Below are positions 46,701 to 55,616 of a stretch of 64,000 nucleotides of DNA, piece by piece (positions within the stretch are counted from its first letter, which is position 1; each line of letters opens with the position of its first letter). The notes under the pieces are model-generated. The model ran no database searches, was not told where the DNA came from, and saw nothing but the letters and a program-made list of their open reading frames with translations. This DNA comes from Zeaxanthinibacter sp. PT1 (lineage in GTDB: Bacteria > Bacteroidota > Bacteroidia > Flavobacteriales > Flavobacteriaceae), in assembly GCF_028464225.1 (NCBI RefSeq), contig NZ_JAQPCN010000001.1, forward strand, positions 806,001-870,000, read 5' to 3'. A program made the translations under genes and the position numbers.

Positions 46701-49700
46701 ACCCTACATGCCATGGAGAAAGTGATGGATGGGTAGAAATAGTCGTGGATGCCGATACCGGGACACCACCCTACCAAATAAACTTTGATGGAAATGGATT
46801 TAGTTCCCAGACGGTATATACCAATTTAGCAGACCAGACATATTCCTATACGGTCAGAGACGACAAAGGATGTGAATTTACGGACAGTTTTACACTCGTT
46901 GAGCCCGCGAAGATTGATGCAGATGCTGTCATTGTACAGGATTTAAGGTGTGACATGGATGCCACCATCGAAGTTCAGAACCTGAGTGGAGGCACTGCGC
47001 CTTTCCAATTCAGCATCGATGCGGTCAATTACGGTCCTTCATCGACTTTTAATGGTCTTACTGCCGGGAAGTACCGCATCTTTATTATGGATGCCAACGG
47101 TTGTTACTTTGAAACCAATGAATTAGACATTAAAGAGCCCGACGGCCCGGATCGGCTGCATGTAAATAACAATCCGGAAATTAGCTGTCCTTCTGAAACG
47201 GCAGATGTACGTTTACATGTGCATGGGGGAGAAGCTCCCTATATGTTTGACCTGATTTCTCCTTCCAGTACGCCGGCAGACCTGGTAGACGATGACGAAG
47301 GCTGGTTCTACGACCTGCCTGCAGGCAGCTACCGTGCTATGGTTACAGATGCCAATGGCTGTACATTTGAAGAAGATTTCACCTTGGCACCCCTGAACAA
47401 GATACAGGTTTCAGGTCAGGTGACCAGCAACGTCAGTTGCTTTGGTGGCAGTGACGGTGCTGCTACTTTTTCCATCTCAAATTTTGACGATAAATACCAC
47501 TACTCTTTTAACGGAGCGGCCCTGGTTACAGACGAGAATGCCCCGGAAGTGGTCTTTACAGGTCTTATGGCCGGAAACCATGTCCTTGAAGTGACGGACA
47601 AGAAGACTAACTGTGTGATAACGGAAACGGTTATCATTTCCCAGCCCAATACCTCGCTCGATTTCACGTTTATGGCGACTCCAAAGACTTGTGCAGAAGG
47701 GGCTTCTGTAAATCTCTCGGCCAGTGGAGGTTGGGGAACCTACAGTTATGAACTGATACTTCCTGACGGAAGCTCTACGGGCTTACAATCCAGCGGATAT
47801 TTTACCGACCTTACCCAGGAAGGTGATTATGACCTGAGGGCCTATGACCAGGAAGGTTGTATGGTAGAGAAACAACATACGGTAAGTCCGCCGGCCGCCC
47901 CCGTTGCGACGGTAGATCTCACAGCTTCCCAACTGTGTTATTCATCAACGGCCGGGGCAGATGTCACCATTGCGGTAAGCGGGGGAACCGCTCCGTATGT
48001 TTACCAACTCCGCCGAGATGCGGGTGCCTGGACTGCGACCAAAACAACGAATACCTTTTCAGATCTTGTCCCGGGAAATTACGAGTTCCGGGTCATTGAC
48101 AGTGGAGGTTGCGAAGATGTTGTATCTATCACCATAGCCGGGGAACTCACAGCCAACGCTACCCTTCTCAAGGACAATGATTGCTCGGCATCTCCCGATG
48201 CTGTTATTGATCTGGCGACCAACGCAGGTTACGGTCCGTACACCTATGAAATAAATTTCAATGGCGGCGGATATGTGCCGGTATGCGATTGTTTCCCTTA
48301 CACTACCTCGACAGCCGGAACCTACCAGTTCCGGGTAACCGACAGCCAGGGATGTGTGGGAGAATCCAATATCGTGACCGTCTCTCCTGCTGTGAGTCCA
48401 CAAGCGACAGAAACGGTAATTGATGCCAGTTGCTTTGGCAACTCGGATGGCATAGTGGAGATCATAATTGACACCAGCTTCGGATCGGCGCCTTATCAGG
48501 TTGATTTCAACGGGGGTGGTTATAGTTCACAAACTGTATACAGCGGTCTCAGCGTCGGCACTTATAATTACACCGTAGTAGATGACAAGGGATGTACATT
48601 TACAGGTTCAGCAACAGTAGCCGAGCCGGATGATTTCCTCGCCGACGTAATACCCACCAATGTAAGTTGCGATCCGGGTGGTAGTGGGGATATTCTAGGC
48701 CGAATAGATATAGATATATCGAGTGGGGGAGTGGGTGATTTATATTTTACCCTTTACGACAACCAGAATAACATCGTGAATACCGCTGGACCACTGACCA
48801 ATTCAGACCACGTTACATTTAACAACCTCGATTTTGGTGATTACTACGTTCGCATCGTGGATCAAAATGGCTGTGAATACTACGAAGACCCCGTGCGTAT
48901 CCTGGCCAGTCCTTTCCTAAGTCTGAACACCGTAACCACCGCTGATTGTCTGTCCGGAGGGACAGCTACCCTGACCGCTGACGGAGGATCAGGAGATTAC
49001 GATTTCTGGATCTATGGTACCGCTACGGGGCCAGACACGGAAACAGTGCTCAGCCCCACCTCTGAGCAGGCAGTATTTAATGGACTAAATCCAGGTCAGA
49101 CCTATTTTATTCAGGCGGTTGACAACTCCAATGGCTGTAACAGTTATGTAGAGGTGGTTGTGCCTACCGTTTCCAGTATAGACGTCGTTAGTGAACCACT
49201 TGTAGAGGATTATAGCTGTAATGCCGCGATGGATGGAAGCATCACTTTCCAGGTGGAGAATTACGATGCTGCTGTATCAAATATTCAATACACCCTGATG
49301 GAAGCTATAACCAATAACCCGGTTGCAGGGTATACGGGAACTGTTCCTACAAAAGCTGATGACTCCCCGACGGATCCAGTAACTTTAAGTGGTCTGAACG
49401 CCGGGGATTACGTGTTATTGATAGAGGAAGTTGAGAGTCCTTTTTGCGCCAATGTATACGAATTCAGAATCATTGAACCACTGCCGATCAGCCTGGATAT
49501 CCTGGACCAGGAGAACGCTAATTGTAATGAACTGGCTAACATTACCGTTAGGGCCCAGGGCGGTGAAGGCGGATTTCAATATGCCTTTGTTCCTGCAGGG
49601 AATGCTGCCTCGGGCTATAGCAGTAGTGCCTATGCAGAATTAGACCCTGCCGTCAGTACGGACTGGGATATCTGGACACGTGATGCAGCCGGTTGTGAGT

Positions 49701-52700
49701 TTGGGCCTACACCTGTCAGCGTGGCTACGGACCCCGGACCGATGATCAGTTCTACCGTTCCGAATGAGTGTACCGCTACCGAAGGCAATTTCACTATTGA
49801 AATTCAGTTGGATCAAGCGGGGATTGCCCCTCATACTTTAAGCATAAACGGGGGTGCATTTCAGAGTACATCCCTCGTTAATTCAGGGGACATCATGAAT
49901 ATCAACAACCTTAGTTCGGGAACCTATGACCTTGTGGTACGGGATGTCAATGGTTGTATTACCGCTACGGAAAACGTCATCATTTACACCCCGTCTTCAC
50001 TAAGCGCAGAGGTAACCGAACAACCTACCTGCCTTGGTAATGACGGGCAAGTCCTGATTACGCCTTATGGCGGCTCCGGGGTGTACACCTACGAACTATT
50101 CGATAGTTCCGGGTTGAGTGTTACCGGAAGTCCTCAAATATCACCACTCTTTACCAATCTCGCTGCAGGAGTATATGATGCCTATGTATACGACGGTTTG
50201 GGAAGTGGATGCGATTCTAAAGTGAGTGTTGAACTCGAAATCCCTACCAATGTTTCCTTTACCGCCAGTAAAGAGGATGTGAGTTGTTTCGGGGGATCGG
50301 ATGGTCGCATCTCTGCCGTCCTGGACGCCGGCATGGACAATCCCCCTTACCTGTATAATCTGTATGACAGCAGCGGTTTAATCCTACTCGCAGGTCCGCA
50401 ATCAAATACCTCGTTTTCCAATCTGAGCGCTGGGGACTACATCATAGAAGTGATCTCTTCCCGGGGCTGTAATGCCTTGGAAGCGGTGACCATTGATCAA
50501 CCAGATGACTTGGTGGCAGGAGCTTCGGCAACAGCGTTCAGCTGTAACGCGGATAATGCAGTAAATGAAGCAGTGATTACGGTTACTGCCGTAGGAGGGA
50601 CCGCTCCGTACCAGTACAGCAGGGATGGCAGCAATTGGTTTAATGCCAATACTTTCAGTATTGCCGATAATGGAACCGTCCAAACCATAGATGTTTTTGT
50701 CCTGGATGCTAACGGGTGTTCTAGCACCACCAGCATAGACATAGATCCATTACCAAACATTACCGATGTAAGCTTCACACAGGTAACTCCGCTTACTTGT
50801 GCTAATGATGAAGTACTTCGTCTCACGGTAACCGGAGGATCCGGAGAATACTTGTTTGAACAGCTTCCCCTGGGCTCGCAAACCCGATCTCCGGGACCCG
50901 GTGTTTTCAGTGCAGATTTCAATCTTCCTCAACCCGGGGATTATCAATTCCAGGTGACTGATCTCGGTACAGGCTGTGTCTTCTATACCGCATCCTACAA
51001 TGTGGCCGTAGTTGATTTGATCGAAGTGACTTCCCAGGCCACTGTACCCGTAAGTTGTTACGGGGTCATGGACGGGGAATTGCAGTTCCAGGTAGACAAT
51101 TATACCGGCAACTATACCTACCAGGTATTTGATATAGCGGGAAATCCGCTTACCGGGGTACTGATTGGCGATACTTCCGTTAATCCACGTGTGGTCAGTG
51201 GTCTCCCTGCAAATATGCAATTTGTAGAGGTCATTGCAACGGATAGTCCATTTTGTGGAACGATTTCTAATAATGTGACTATTGCATCCCCGGGTGCTCC
51301 TCTTGATCTGAATCTCATCGCCAATACCAATGCCAATTGCAACTTCGGGGCACAGGTCAGCGTAGCTGCTACAGGCGGCAACCAGGGATATAGTTATGCT
51401 TTTATGCCTGCAGGATCTATCCCGGCACCTGCTGACTTCGGAAGTGATGCCATTGCAACCCTCAATCCCGCGGTTTTCCCTGCCGACTATGATATATATG
51501 TGCAGGACAATAAAGGTTGTACTCATTTTATAACAGTGACTGTTAACGAAGATCCGCTCCCTACGGTAACGGCACCTGCCTTTACCAGTGACCAGTGTAC
51601 TTCCGATGGATCATCGTATTCCTTTTCGGTGACAGGAACCGGGGTAACACCCTTGGAATATAGTATTGGGAATGGTTACCAAGCTTCCGAAAGTTTTACC
51701 GTTACTGCCCCGGGCACCTACACGGTAACTGTCCGTGATGCAAATGGATGCACAGCGACAGATACCCTGGTCATAGAAAGTCCGCTCGCTGTATCAGCAG
51801 CGGTCGGCGTACAGCCCAGCTGTAGCCTGAATGACGGCGAGATTATTGTTACTGCAACAGGAGGGTCTAATTCATACGCATTTGAACTTTTTGACAGTGG
51901 AATGACTCCCCTGGCAGGTCCTCAGCCCGGGAATACATTTTCCGGCCTGTCCCCTGGAGATTATTTTGTAATGGTCTACGATCAGAGCGGGTCCGGTTGT
52001 AGCAGGCAGACAAATGTTGCCCTGGAAACCCCTACTCCGGTTGATTTCACATTAACTAAATATGATATTTCCTGTAATGGGGCGGCAGACGGGAGGTTAG
52101 AAGTAGACCTGGCTGTTACGAATGATAACCCACCCTATACCTTCATTCTTGATGATGGGGTCAACCCTCCGGTAAGCCAGGATACCAGGATTTTTAGCGC
52201 CCTGGATGCCGGAACCTACACCATTACGGTGGTTTCTGATCGCGGATGTTCGGATGTTCAGAGTTTTGATATCATAGAACCAGCGATGTTGGATGTCACT
52301 GCCACAGCGACCGCCTTTACATGTAATTCGGACAATAATGTCACTCAGTCGGTAGTGACCATATCACCCTCAGGAGGTACTTTGCCTTATACTTACAGTC
52401 TGGATGGAGTCAGTTTTACGGAAACCGATACCTTCCTGGTAAATGATACCGGTGCAGTACAGCATTTAAATATCACCTTAAGGGATGCCAACGGTTGTGA
52501 AGCAGCCTACCCGATCACACTCGAACCTTTAAACCAGTTTTCAGCAGTCGTGAACCAGCTCAGTCCAATACATTGTGGCGGCGATGAAATTGTAGAGGTC
52601 CGCGTTTCAGATGACGGAAATCCTTCTAATACATATACTTTTGAGCTCCTTCCAGTAGGGAACCCGGATGGGGCTTTTATCAGCAACCCGTCCAATACGG

Positions 52701-55330
52701 TGGCTGAGTTTAGCCTGGCCGAAGTGGGTAATTACGTGTTTCGTGTAACCGATGATGCTACGGGATGTAGCTTTACTACAGCCGCTTATGATATTGTTCC
52801 TTATGACCTGATCGAAGCCACAGCCGTCGCCCTGACTCCCATTCAGTGCTTTGGGGACACTACTGGGGAAATTGAGATCGAGGTTGCCAATTATACAGGA
52901 TCATATGACTATACCCTCCTGGACGCCATGGGTAACCCAACTGCGGTCTCCGGAAGTGGAGACACTTCCAGTGGGCCTTTACGGATCACAGGATTAGCTG
53001 GTGGGGCCTATTCGGTCGAGATCAGGGCCACAGTCCATCCATTCTGTGACGATATTACAAATACAGTAACCATCAATGCTCCGGAAAGTGCATTAAATGT
53101 AAGTCTTTCGGAAACCGCCAATGTACAGTGTACTGATGACAAGGGAGAAATCCTTGTTCAGGTAAGTGGGGGTTATGCCCCATACGACATCGTCCTGACG
53201 CATACAGCGGACGGTACCACTTACACCCGGAATGCTTCGACAGCCGTCACTTTCGGCAACCTTAGTGCGGGAACTTATTCAGCACAAATTACCGACGCGC
53301 AGAACTGCCTCACAAGTATGAATATTACCCTGGACAGTCCAACCCCGATTACTGCCGGTATATCAGCCTCTGCAACTACCCTGGCCTGTTTTGAAGAAGA
53401 GAATGCTTCGGTAACGGCCATTAACCCACAAGGGGGCTCGGGAGGGTACCAGTTCAGTCTCAATTATTTTGACCCTGGGGGTGCTTTACTGTTTACCAGC
53501 GCTCCGGGGCCCAATCCTCAGTTTGAGAATCTGGGGGCGGGTACATACAGTATCACCGTTACAGATGGTTGGAACTGTGCTGTTGAAACTACCCGGGTCA
53601 CTATTGACCAGCCAACAGAAGTGATTGGCAGGCTTCGTCAGCTCAGCGCCCTGAGTTGTACTCAGGATGCCAGCCTGCAACTCAGTGCTGAAGGTGGTAA
53701 TGCCCCTTACGAATTTAGCGATGACGGGATTTCTTATGTCCCATTTACATCAGGGAATACCCAGGTATTTACCTTTGGGCCGGGAAGTTATACGTTTTAT
53801 GTGCGCGATGCGAATGGCTGTGTCTCCAGCCTGAGTAACCTGGTTAATGTAGAAGCACTAATACCGCTTACGATAGATCTAGACCTGTCGGCGGCGACAA
53901 TCAATTGTTCCGGGGAGAGTACTGCATTACTACGAACCCGCGCCAGTGGCGGACTTGGAAATTATTCTTACGAACTGTATAACGATGTCGCCCTGACCAG
54001 TCTAATTGCAGGCCCCCAGAATTCCGGGGATTTCAGCAACCTGCCTGCAGGCAGTTATTTTGTACGCGTACAGAGTGGGGATTGTACTGAGGTTAGTTCG
54101 GAAATAGTCATCGCAGAACCCATGCCGCTACAGGTAGATGAGGCGTCTCATACGAATATTAGCTGTTCTGGATCGGAAAACGGTAGCATCACTGTATCGG
54201 TAAGCGGCGGAACCGGTGAAATATTTTATGCTATCAGTCCCAACCTGGATAAGTTCAGTCGTAACAATACGTTTACAGGCCTCGCCCCGGGGATATACGA
54301 TGTGGTAGCACAGGATGTGAACGGGTGTTTTATCCCCTTCCAGTTTACCATCACAGAACCAACGCCCCTGGAGGCCTTTTTTACGACCTTACCGGAGGTT
54401 TGTGCCGGGGAAGAGGACGGAAGTATCTCCCTGAGCATATCGGGCGGTACAGCGCCATACAGGACTGCATTCAATGCTAACGATGATAATGATTTTGTAA
54501 ACGGTCAGACCGAATTTAACAACCTGGCTGCCGGTACCTATGTCATCTTTATCAGGGATGCCCAGGATTGTGAGACCAACGTGATCGTCGAGGTAGAAGG
54601 CGGAGTTAACCTGAACGCTATGATCAGCCCGGTTTACAAATGCAGCGGGCCTGTACCGGATAATTACCTGGATATTCTGCTCGAAGATGAGACCGTATCC
54701 GGCGATGTGATGTATGCCCTGGATTCTACCGATCCTGCTGATATGCAATTGGAGCCTGATTTCAGGAATATTCCTGCGGGGGATCACTATATCAGTATTT
54801 CTCATGCCAACGGCTGCCTCAGGGTCATTGATTTTACCATTGATGCCTTTGAACCACTCCACATTGCACTCGAACAGAATAATCTCAACGAGATTACGGC
54901 CATAGCCAGCGGTGGCGGAGGAGAGTACACCTTCACTTTTGACGGGCGTAACAACGGGGAGAAGAACACTTACTTCATCAACAGGAGCGATACCTATACC
55001 GTAACCGTGGAAGATGCCAATGGGTGTACCATGTCTGCCGAAATTGCGATGGAATTCATTGATATTGAGATCCCCAACTTCTTTACGCCTGACGGGGACG
55101 GTAATAATGACTTATGGATACCACGGAATTTGGAAGGCTTCCCCAATACGTTAATTATCATCTATGATCGTTATGGGAGAGAGGTCTATCGTATGGACAA
55201 TAAGAACCAGGGATGGGATGGTTTCTACAAGGAAACCGAAATGCCGACCGGGGACTACTGGTACGTGATCAGACTAAGAGGAGAGGATGATCCCCGGAAA
55301 TTTGTAGGCCATTTTACGCTATACCGATAG
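43718..55330 (+). CDS. sprB: Giant SprB-like repeat adhesin (T9SS type B cargo)
   Basis: A 3870-residue cell-surface protein. The ATG at 43718 is preferred to the in-frame TTG at 43715, and a signal peptide follows (ends VLAQ). After an N-terminal region of about 150 residues, almost the whole length is SprB-type repeats of about 75-100 residues. The pattern is VSCxGxxDG, a GGxxPYxYSLDG strand pair, FxxLxAGxYxxxVxDxxGC, then a short xEP linker; two conserved cysteines per repeat suggest one disulphide each. Repeats are grouped in larger blocks. A type B sorting domain ends the protein (about 3782-3870, IPNFFTPDGDGNNDLWIP). F. johnsoniae SprB is the motile adhesin for gliding; this is its likely counterpart, though shorter. 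Confidence 0.85.
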   Translation: MNKKLSIIFIAVLFHLGLTSVLAQVSCPDNDNPIAALIADSSNSIDGEIVTCPDDGSLLPRLFLCGASDSDALSVTFSNTSGITWELLDETSCSSAASDCANKNAQCTWSAVGNGANYIAQDAGKYRISVNYQNGCFERFYFDVFKNPLAPQTDVKDIMCGNPGEITVTNVPANYEFQLLDDATGNILVPYSANNGPLFPINNEGTYAVEIRQSGVSGGCVFRLDKLDIRTRNFQVQTSVTDAVCGDFGSISVDVLDADPQYYFNLRELGYSLDDYIPTSESSYTFEGLRGGDYELEVWTDDGCYYTEQLQVQSGSPYEVNAVISQHITCREGNIQMQTNGTPKGGVSYAIWSYEDKDGNLVTSYPTVNDIPNSEFQTSVIFDIVDEGIYTFVAIDKANCAVVTNKVRIELFPSVDYTFTETDETCFGNADGRIDYTIIDDNGFNVEFRLEYPDGTTLLSTSGVFTNLPQGDYIVYLVQAKGGGECEFPQDHTIAGPDAEITADVVMTQSFTCDQDAILEVQNAVGGTAPYTYSLDGVNFSGSAAFNGLQDGTYTISVRDAQGCAYTLSPFTIDPTSGPQDIDFSASVQTCADPDPDVTLNVTGGNGSLKFEIIAPASAVIDNGNNNVFSDLSAGTYTFRVTDSQNCSYQENFTISPVTPIAADGSLVNPVSCVGAADGAITFAINGFSGTYSYTLTGGSSAAGISLAQLDFTGLSAGDYTLTVTDENTLCTASATITVPEPANVLAANLNVSPITCASDGSVSVSSSGGWGSYSYTLLQPDGTPLGPQAVNSFDNLTQTGTYNLTVTDANGCSTAENFDLSSPDIPVVNLVPTHGDLCYDPSSGMSLTASASGGLPPYSYSINGGPTQSSEVFDGLTPGNYTVEVYDSYNCSASSASLTVAPQLTISTSVVKELDCSASPEAVINVTINGGYPGFTYQVNSGGSTAIAGNSFSYSTASPGTFIFEVTDQQGCTISSSVTISADDPLTAVHNTSDPTCHGESDGWVEIVVDADTGTPPYQINFDGNGFSSQTVYTNLADQTYSYTVRDDKGCEFTDSFTLVEPAKIDADAVIVQDLRCDMDATIEVQNLSGGTAPFQFSIDAVNYGPSSTFNGLTAGKYRIFIMDANGCYFETNELDIKEPDGPDRLHVNNNPEISCPSETADVRLHVHGGEAPYMFDLISPSSTPADLVDDDEGWFYDLPAGSYRAMVTDANGCTFEEDFTLAPLNKIQVSGQVTSNVSCFGGSDGAATFSISNFDDKYHYSFNGAALVTDENAPEVVFTGLMAGNHVLEVTDKKTNCVITETVIISQPNTSLDFTFMATPKTCAEGASVNLSASGGWGTYSYELILPDGSSTGLQSSGYFTDLTQEGDYDLRAYDQEGCMVEKQHTVSPPAAPVATVDLTASQLCYSSTAGADVTIAVSGGTAPYVYQLRRDAGAWTATKTTNTFSDLVPGNYEFRVIDSGGCEDVVSITIAGELTANATLLKDNDCSASPDAVIDLATNAGYGPYTYEINFNGGGYVPVCDCFPYTTSTAGTYQFRVTDSQGCVGESNIVTVSPAVSPQATETVIDASCFGNSDGIVEIIIDTSFGSAPYQVDFNGGGYSSQTVYSGLSVGTYNYTVVDDKGCTFTGSATVAEPDDFLADVIPTNVSCDPGGSGDILGRIDIDISSGGVGDLYFTLYDNQNNIVNTAGPLTNSDHVTFNNLDFGDYYVRIVDQNGCEYYEDPVRILASPFLSLNTVTTADCLSGGTATLTADGGSGDYDFWIYGTATGPDTETVLSPTSEQAVFNGLNPGQTYFIQAVDNSNGCNSYVEVVVPTVSSIDVVSEPLVEDYSCNAAMDGSITFQVENYDAAVSNIQYTLMEAITNNPVAGYTGTVPTKADDSPTDPVTLSGLNAGDYVLLIEEVESPFCANVYEFRIIEPLPISLDILDQENANCNELANITVRAQGGEGGFQYAFVPAGNAASGYSSSAYAELDPAVSTDWDIWTRDAAGCEFGPTPVSVATDPGPMISSTVPNECTATEGNFTIEIQLDQAGIAPHTLSINGGAFQSTSLVNSGDIMNINNLSSGTYDLVVRDVNGCITATENVIIYTPSSLSAEVTEQPTCLGNDGQVLITPYGGSGVYTYELFDSSGLSVTGSPQISPLFTNLAAGVYDAYVYDGLGSGCDSKVSVELEIPTNVSFTASKEDVSCFGGSDGRISAVLDAGMDNPPYLYNLYDSSGLILLAGPQSNTSFSNLSAGDYIIEVISSRGCNALEAVTIDQPDDLVAGASATAFSCNADNAVNEAVITVTAVGGTAPYQYSRDGSNWFNANTFSIADNGTVQTIDVFVLDANGCSSTTSIDIDPLPNITDVSFTQVTPLTCANDEVLRLTVTGGSGEYLFEQLPLGSQTRSPGPGVFSADFNLPQPGDYQFQVTDLGTGCVFYTASYNVAVVDLIEVTSQATVPVSCYGVMDGELQFQVDNYTGNYTYQVFDIAGNPLTGVLIGDTSVNPRVVSGLPANMQFVEVIATDSPFCGTISNNVTIASPGAPLDLNLIANTNANCNFGAQVSVAATGGNQGYSYAFMPAGSIPAPADFGSDAIATLNPAVFPADYDIYVQDNKGCTHFITVTVNEDPLPTVTAPAFTSDQCTSDGSSYSFSVTGTGVTPLEYSIGNGYQASESFTVTAPGTYTVTVRDANGCTATDTLVIESPLAVSAAVGVQPSCSLNDGEIIVTATGGSNSYAFELFDSGMTPLAGPQPGNTFSGLSPGDYFVMVYDQSGSGCSRQTNVALETPTPVDFTLTKYDISCNGAADGRLEVDLAVTNDNPPYTFILDDGVNPPVSQDTRIFSALDAGTYTITVVSDRGCSDVQSFDIIEPAMLDVTATATAFTCNSDNNVTQSVVTISPSGGTLPYTYSLDGVSFTETDTFLVNDTGAVQHLNITLRDANGCEAAYPITLEPLNQFSAVVNQLSPIHCGGDEIVEVRVSDDGNPSNTYTFELLPVGNPDGAFISNPSNTVAEFSLAEVGNYVFRVTDDATGCSFTTAAYDIVPYDLIEATAVALTPIQCFGDTTGEIEIEVANYTGSYDYTLLDAMGNPTAVSGSGDTSSGPLRITGLAGGAYSVEIRATVHPFCDDITNTVTINAPESALNVSLSETANVQCTDDKGEILVQVSGGYAPYDIVLTHTADGTTYTRNASTAVTFGNLSAGTYSAQITDAQNCLTSMNITLDSPTPITAGISASATTLACFEEENASVTAINPQGGSGGYQFSLNYFDPGGALLFTSAPGPNPQFENLGAGTYSITVTDGWNCAVETTRVTIDQPTEVIGRLRQLSALSCTQDASLQLSAEGGNAPYEFSDDGISYVPFTSGNTQVFTFGPGSYTFYVRDANGCVSSLSNLVNVEALIPLTIDLDLSAATINCSGESTALLRTRASGGLGNYSYELYNDVALTSLIAGPQNSGDFSNLPAGSYFVRVQSGDCTEVSSEIVIAEPMPLQVDEASHTNISCSGSENGSITVSVSGGTGEIFYAISPNLDKFSRNNTFTGLAPGIYDVVAQDVNGCFIPFQFTITEPTPLEAFFTTLPEVCAGEEDGSISLSISGGTAPYRTAFNANDDNDFVNGQTEFNNLAAGTYVIFIRDAQDCETNVIVEVEGGVNLNAMISPVYKCSGPVPDNYLDILLEDETVSGDVMYALDSTDPADMQLEPDFRNIPAGDHYISISHANGCLRVIDFTIDAFEPLHIALEQNNLNEITAIASGGGGEYTFTFDGRNNGEKNTYFINRSDTYTVTVEDANGCTMSAEIAMEFIDIEIPNFFTPDGDGNNDLWIPRNLEGFPNTLIIIYDRYGREVYRMDNKNQGWDGFYKETEMPTGDYWYVIRLRGEDDPRKFVGHFTLYR
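45213..48635 (+). repeat. Front higher-order repeat of the sprB-like gene (two blocks of about 1.7 kb)
   Basis: Block 1 begins near 45213 (EITADVVMTQSFTC) and block 2 near 46909 (KIDADAVIVQDLRC). Each holds about seven SprB modules in the same order, recognisable by matching landmarks: EVQNxxGGTAPxxxS, VSCxGxxDG, SSGGWGxYSYxL, LCYxxxxG, and xLDCSASPxAVI or DNDCSASPDAVI. The second block ends with the CDCFPY-containing module. Confidence 0.75.
49175..52807 (+). repeat. Rear higher-order repeat of the sprB-like gene (blocks of 1842 and 1791 bp, plus a partial third)
   Basis: Block starts are near 49175 (SIDVVSEPLVEDYSC), 51017 (LIEVTSQATVPVSC) and 52808 (LIEATAVALTPIQC). Within blocks 1 and 2 the order of modules is the same: NANCN, a YAFxPAG module, SxLNDG/GNDGQ, VSCFGGSDG or ISCNGAADG, and FxCNxDNxV. 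The third copy keeps only its first one or two modules. Confidence 0.75.
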
Positions 55331-55430
55331 CGCCCGCCGGGTTATCATTATCCTCTTTCAAAACGGCTTCCTTTCCACTGTTGAAAAAATGAAATTCATA
55401 TAAAATAGCCATTGATGCTATCAAACCGGC

Positions 55431-55477
55431 GTTTCACAACAAAAAATATTTCAGGTTACTTCTTCTACCTAATTTCA
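55431..55477 (+). promoter_or_regulatory. Two-block element upstream of the second giant adhesin
   Basis: Block 1 is GTTTCACAAC, six A and TA at 55431-55448; block 2, CCTAATTTCA, is at 55468-55477. Both blocks and their spacing equal those at 17138-17184. The element lies in a 286-bp intergenic region, 139 nt before the ATG at 55617. Confidence 0.55.
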
Positions 55478-55616
55478 TCCTGTGTAGTGCAAATAATCAC
55501 GAGCTCAACCAGCCAATACCGGGATTTTTACATAGCGGCATTTTAGCCCTACCCCCCAAATAACGCCATGTAATTGCAAATAACAGAGTCCTGCGATGAT
55601 TATATCACTGCTATAT

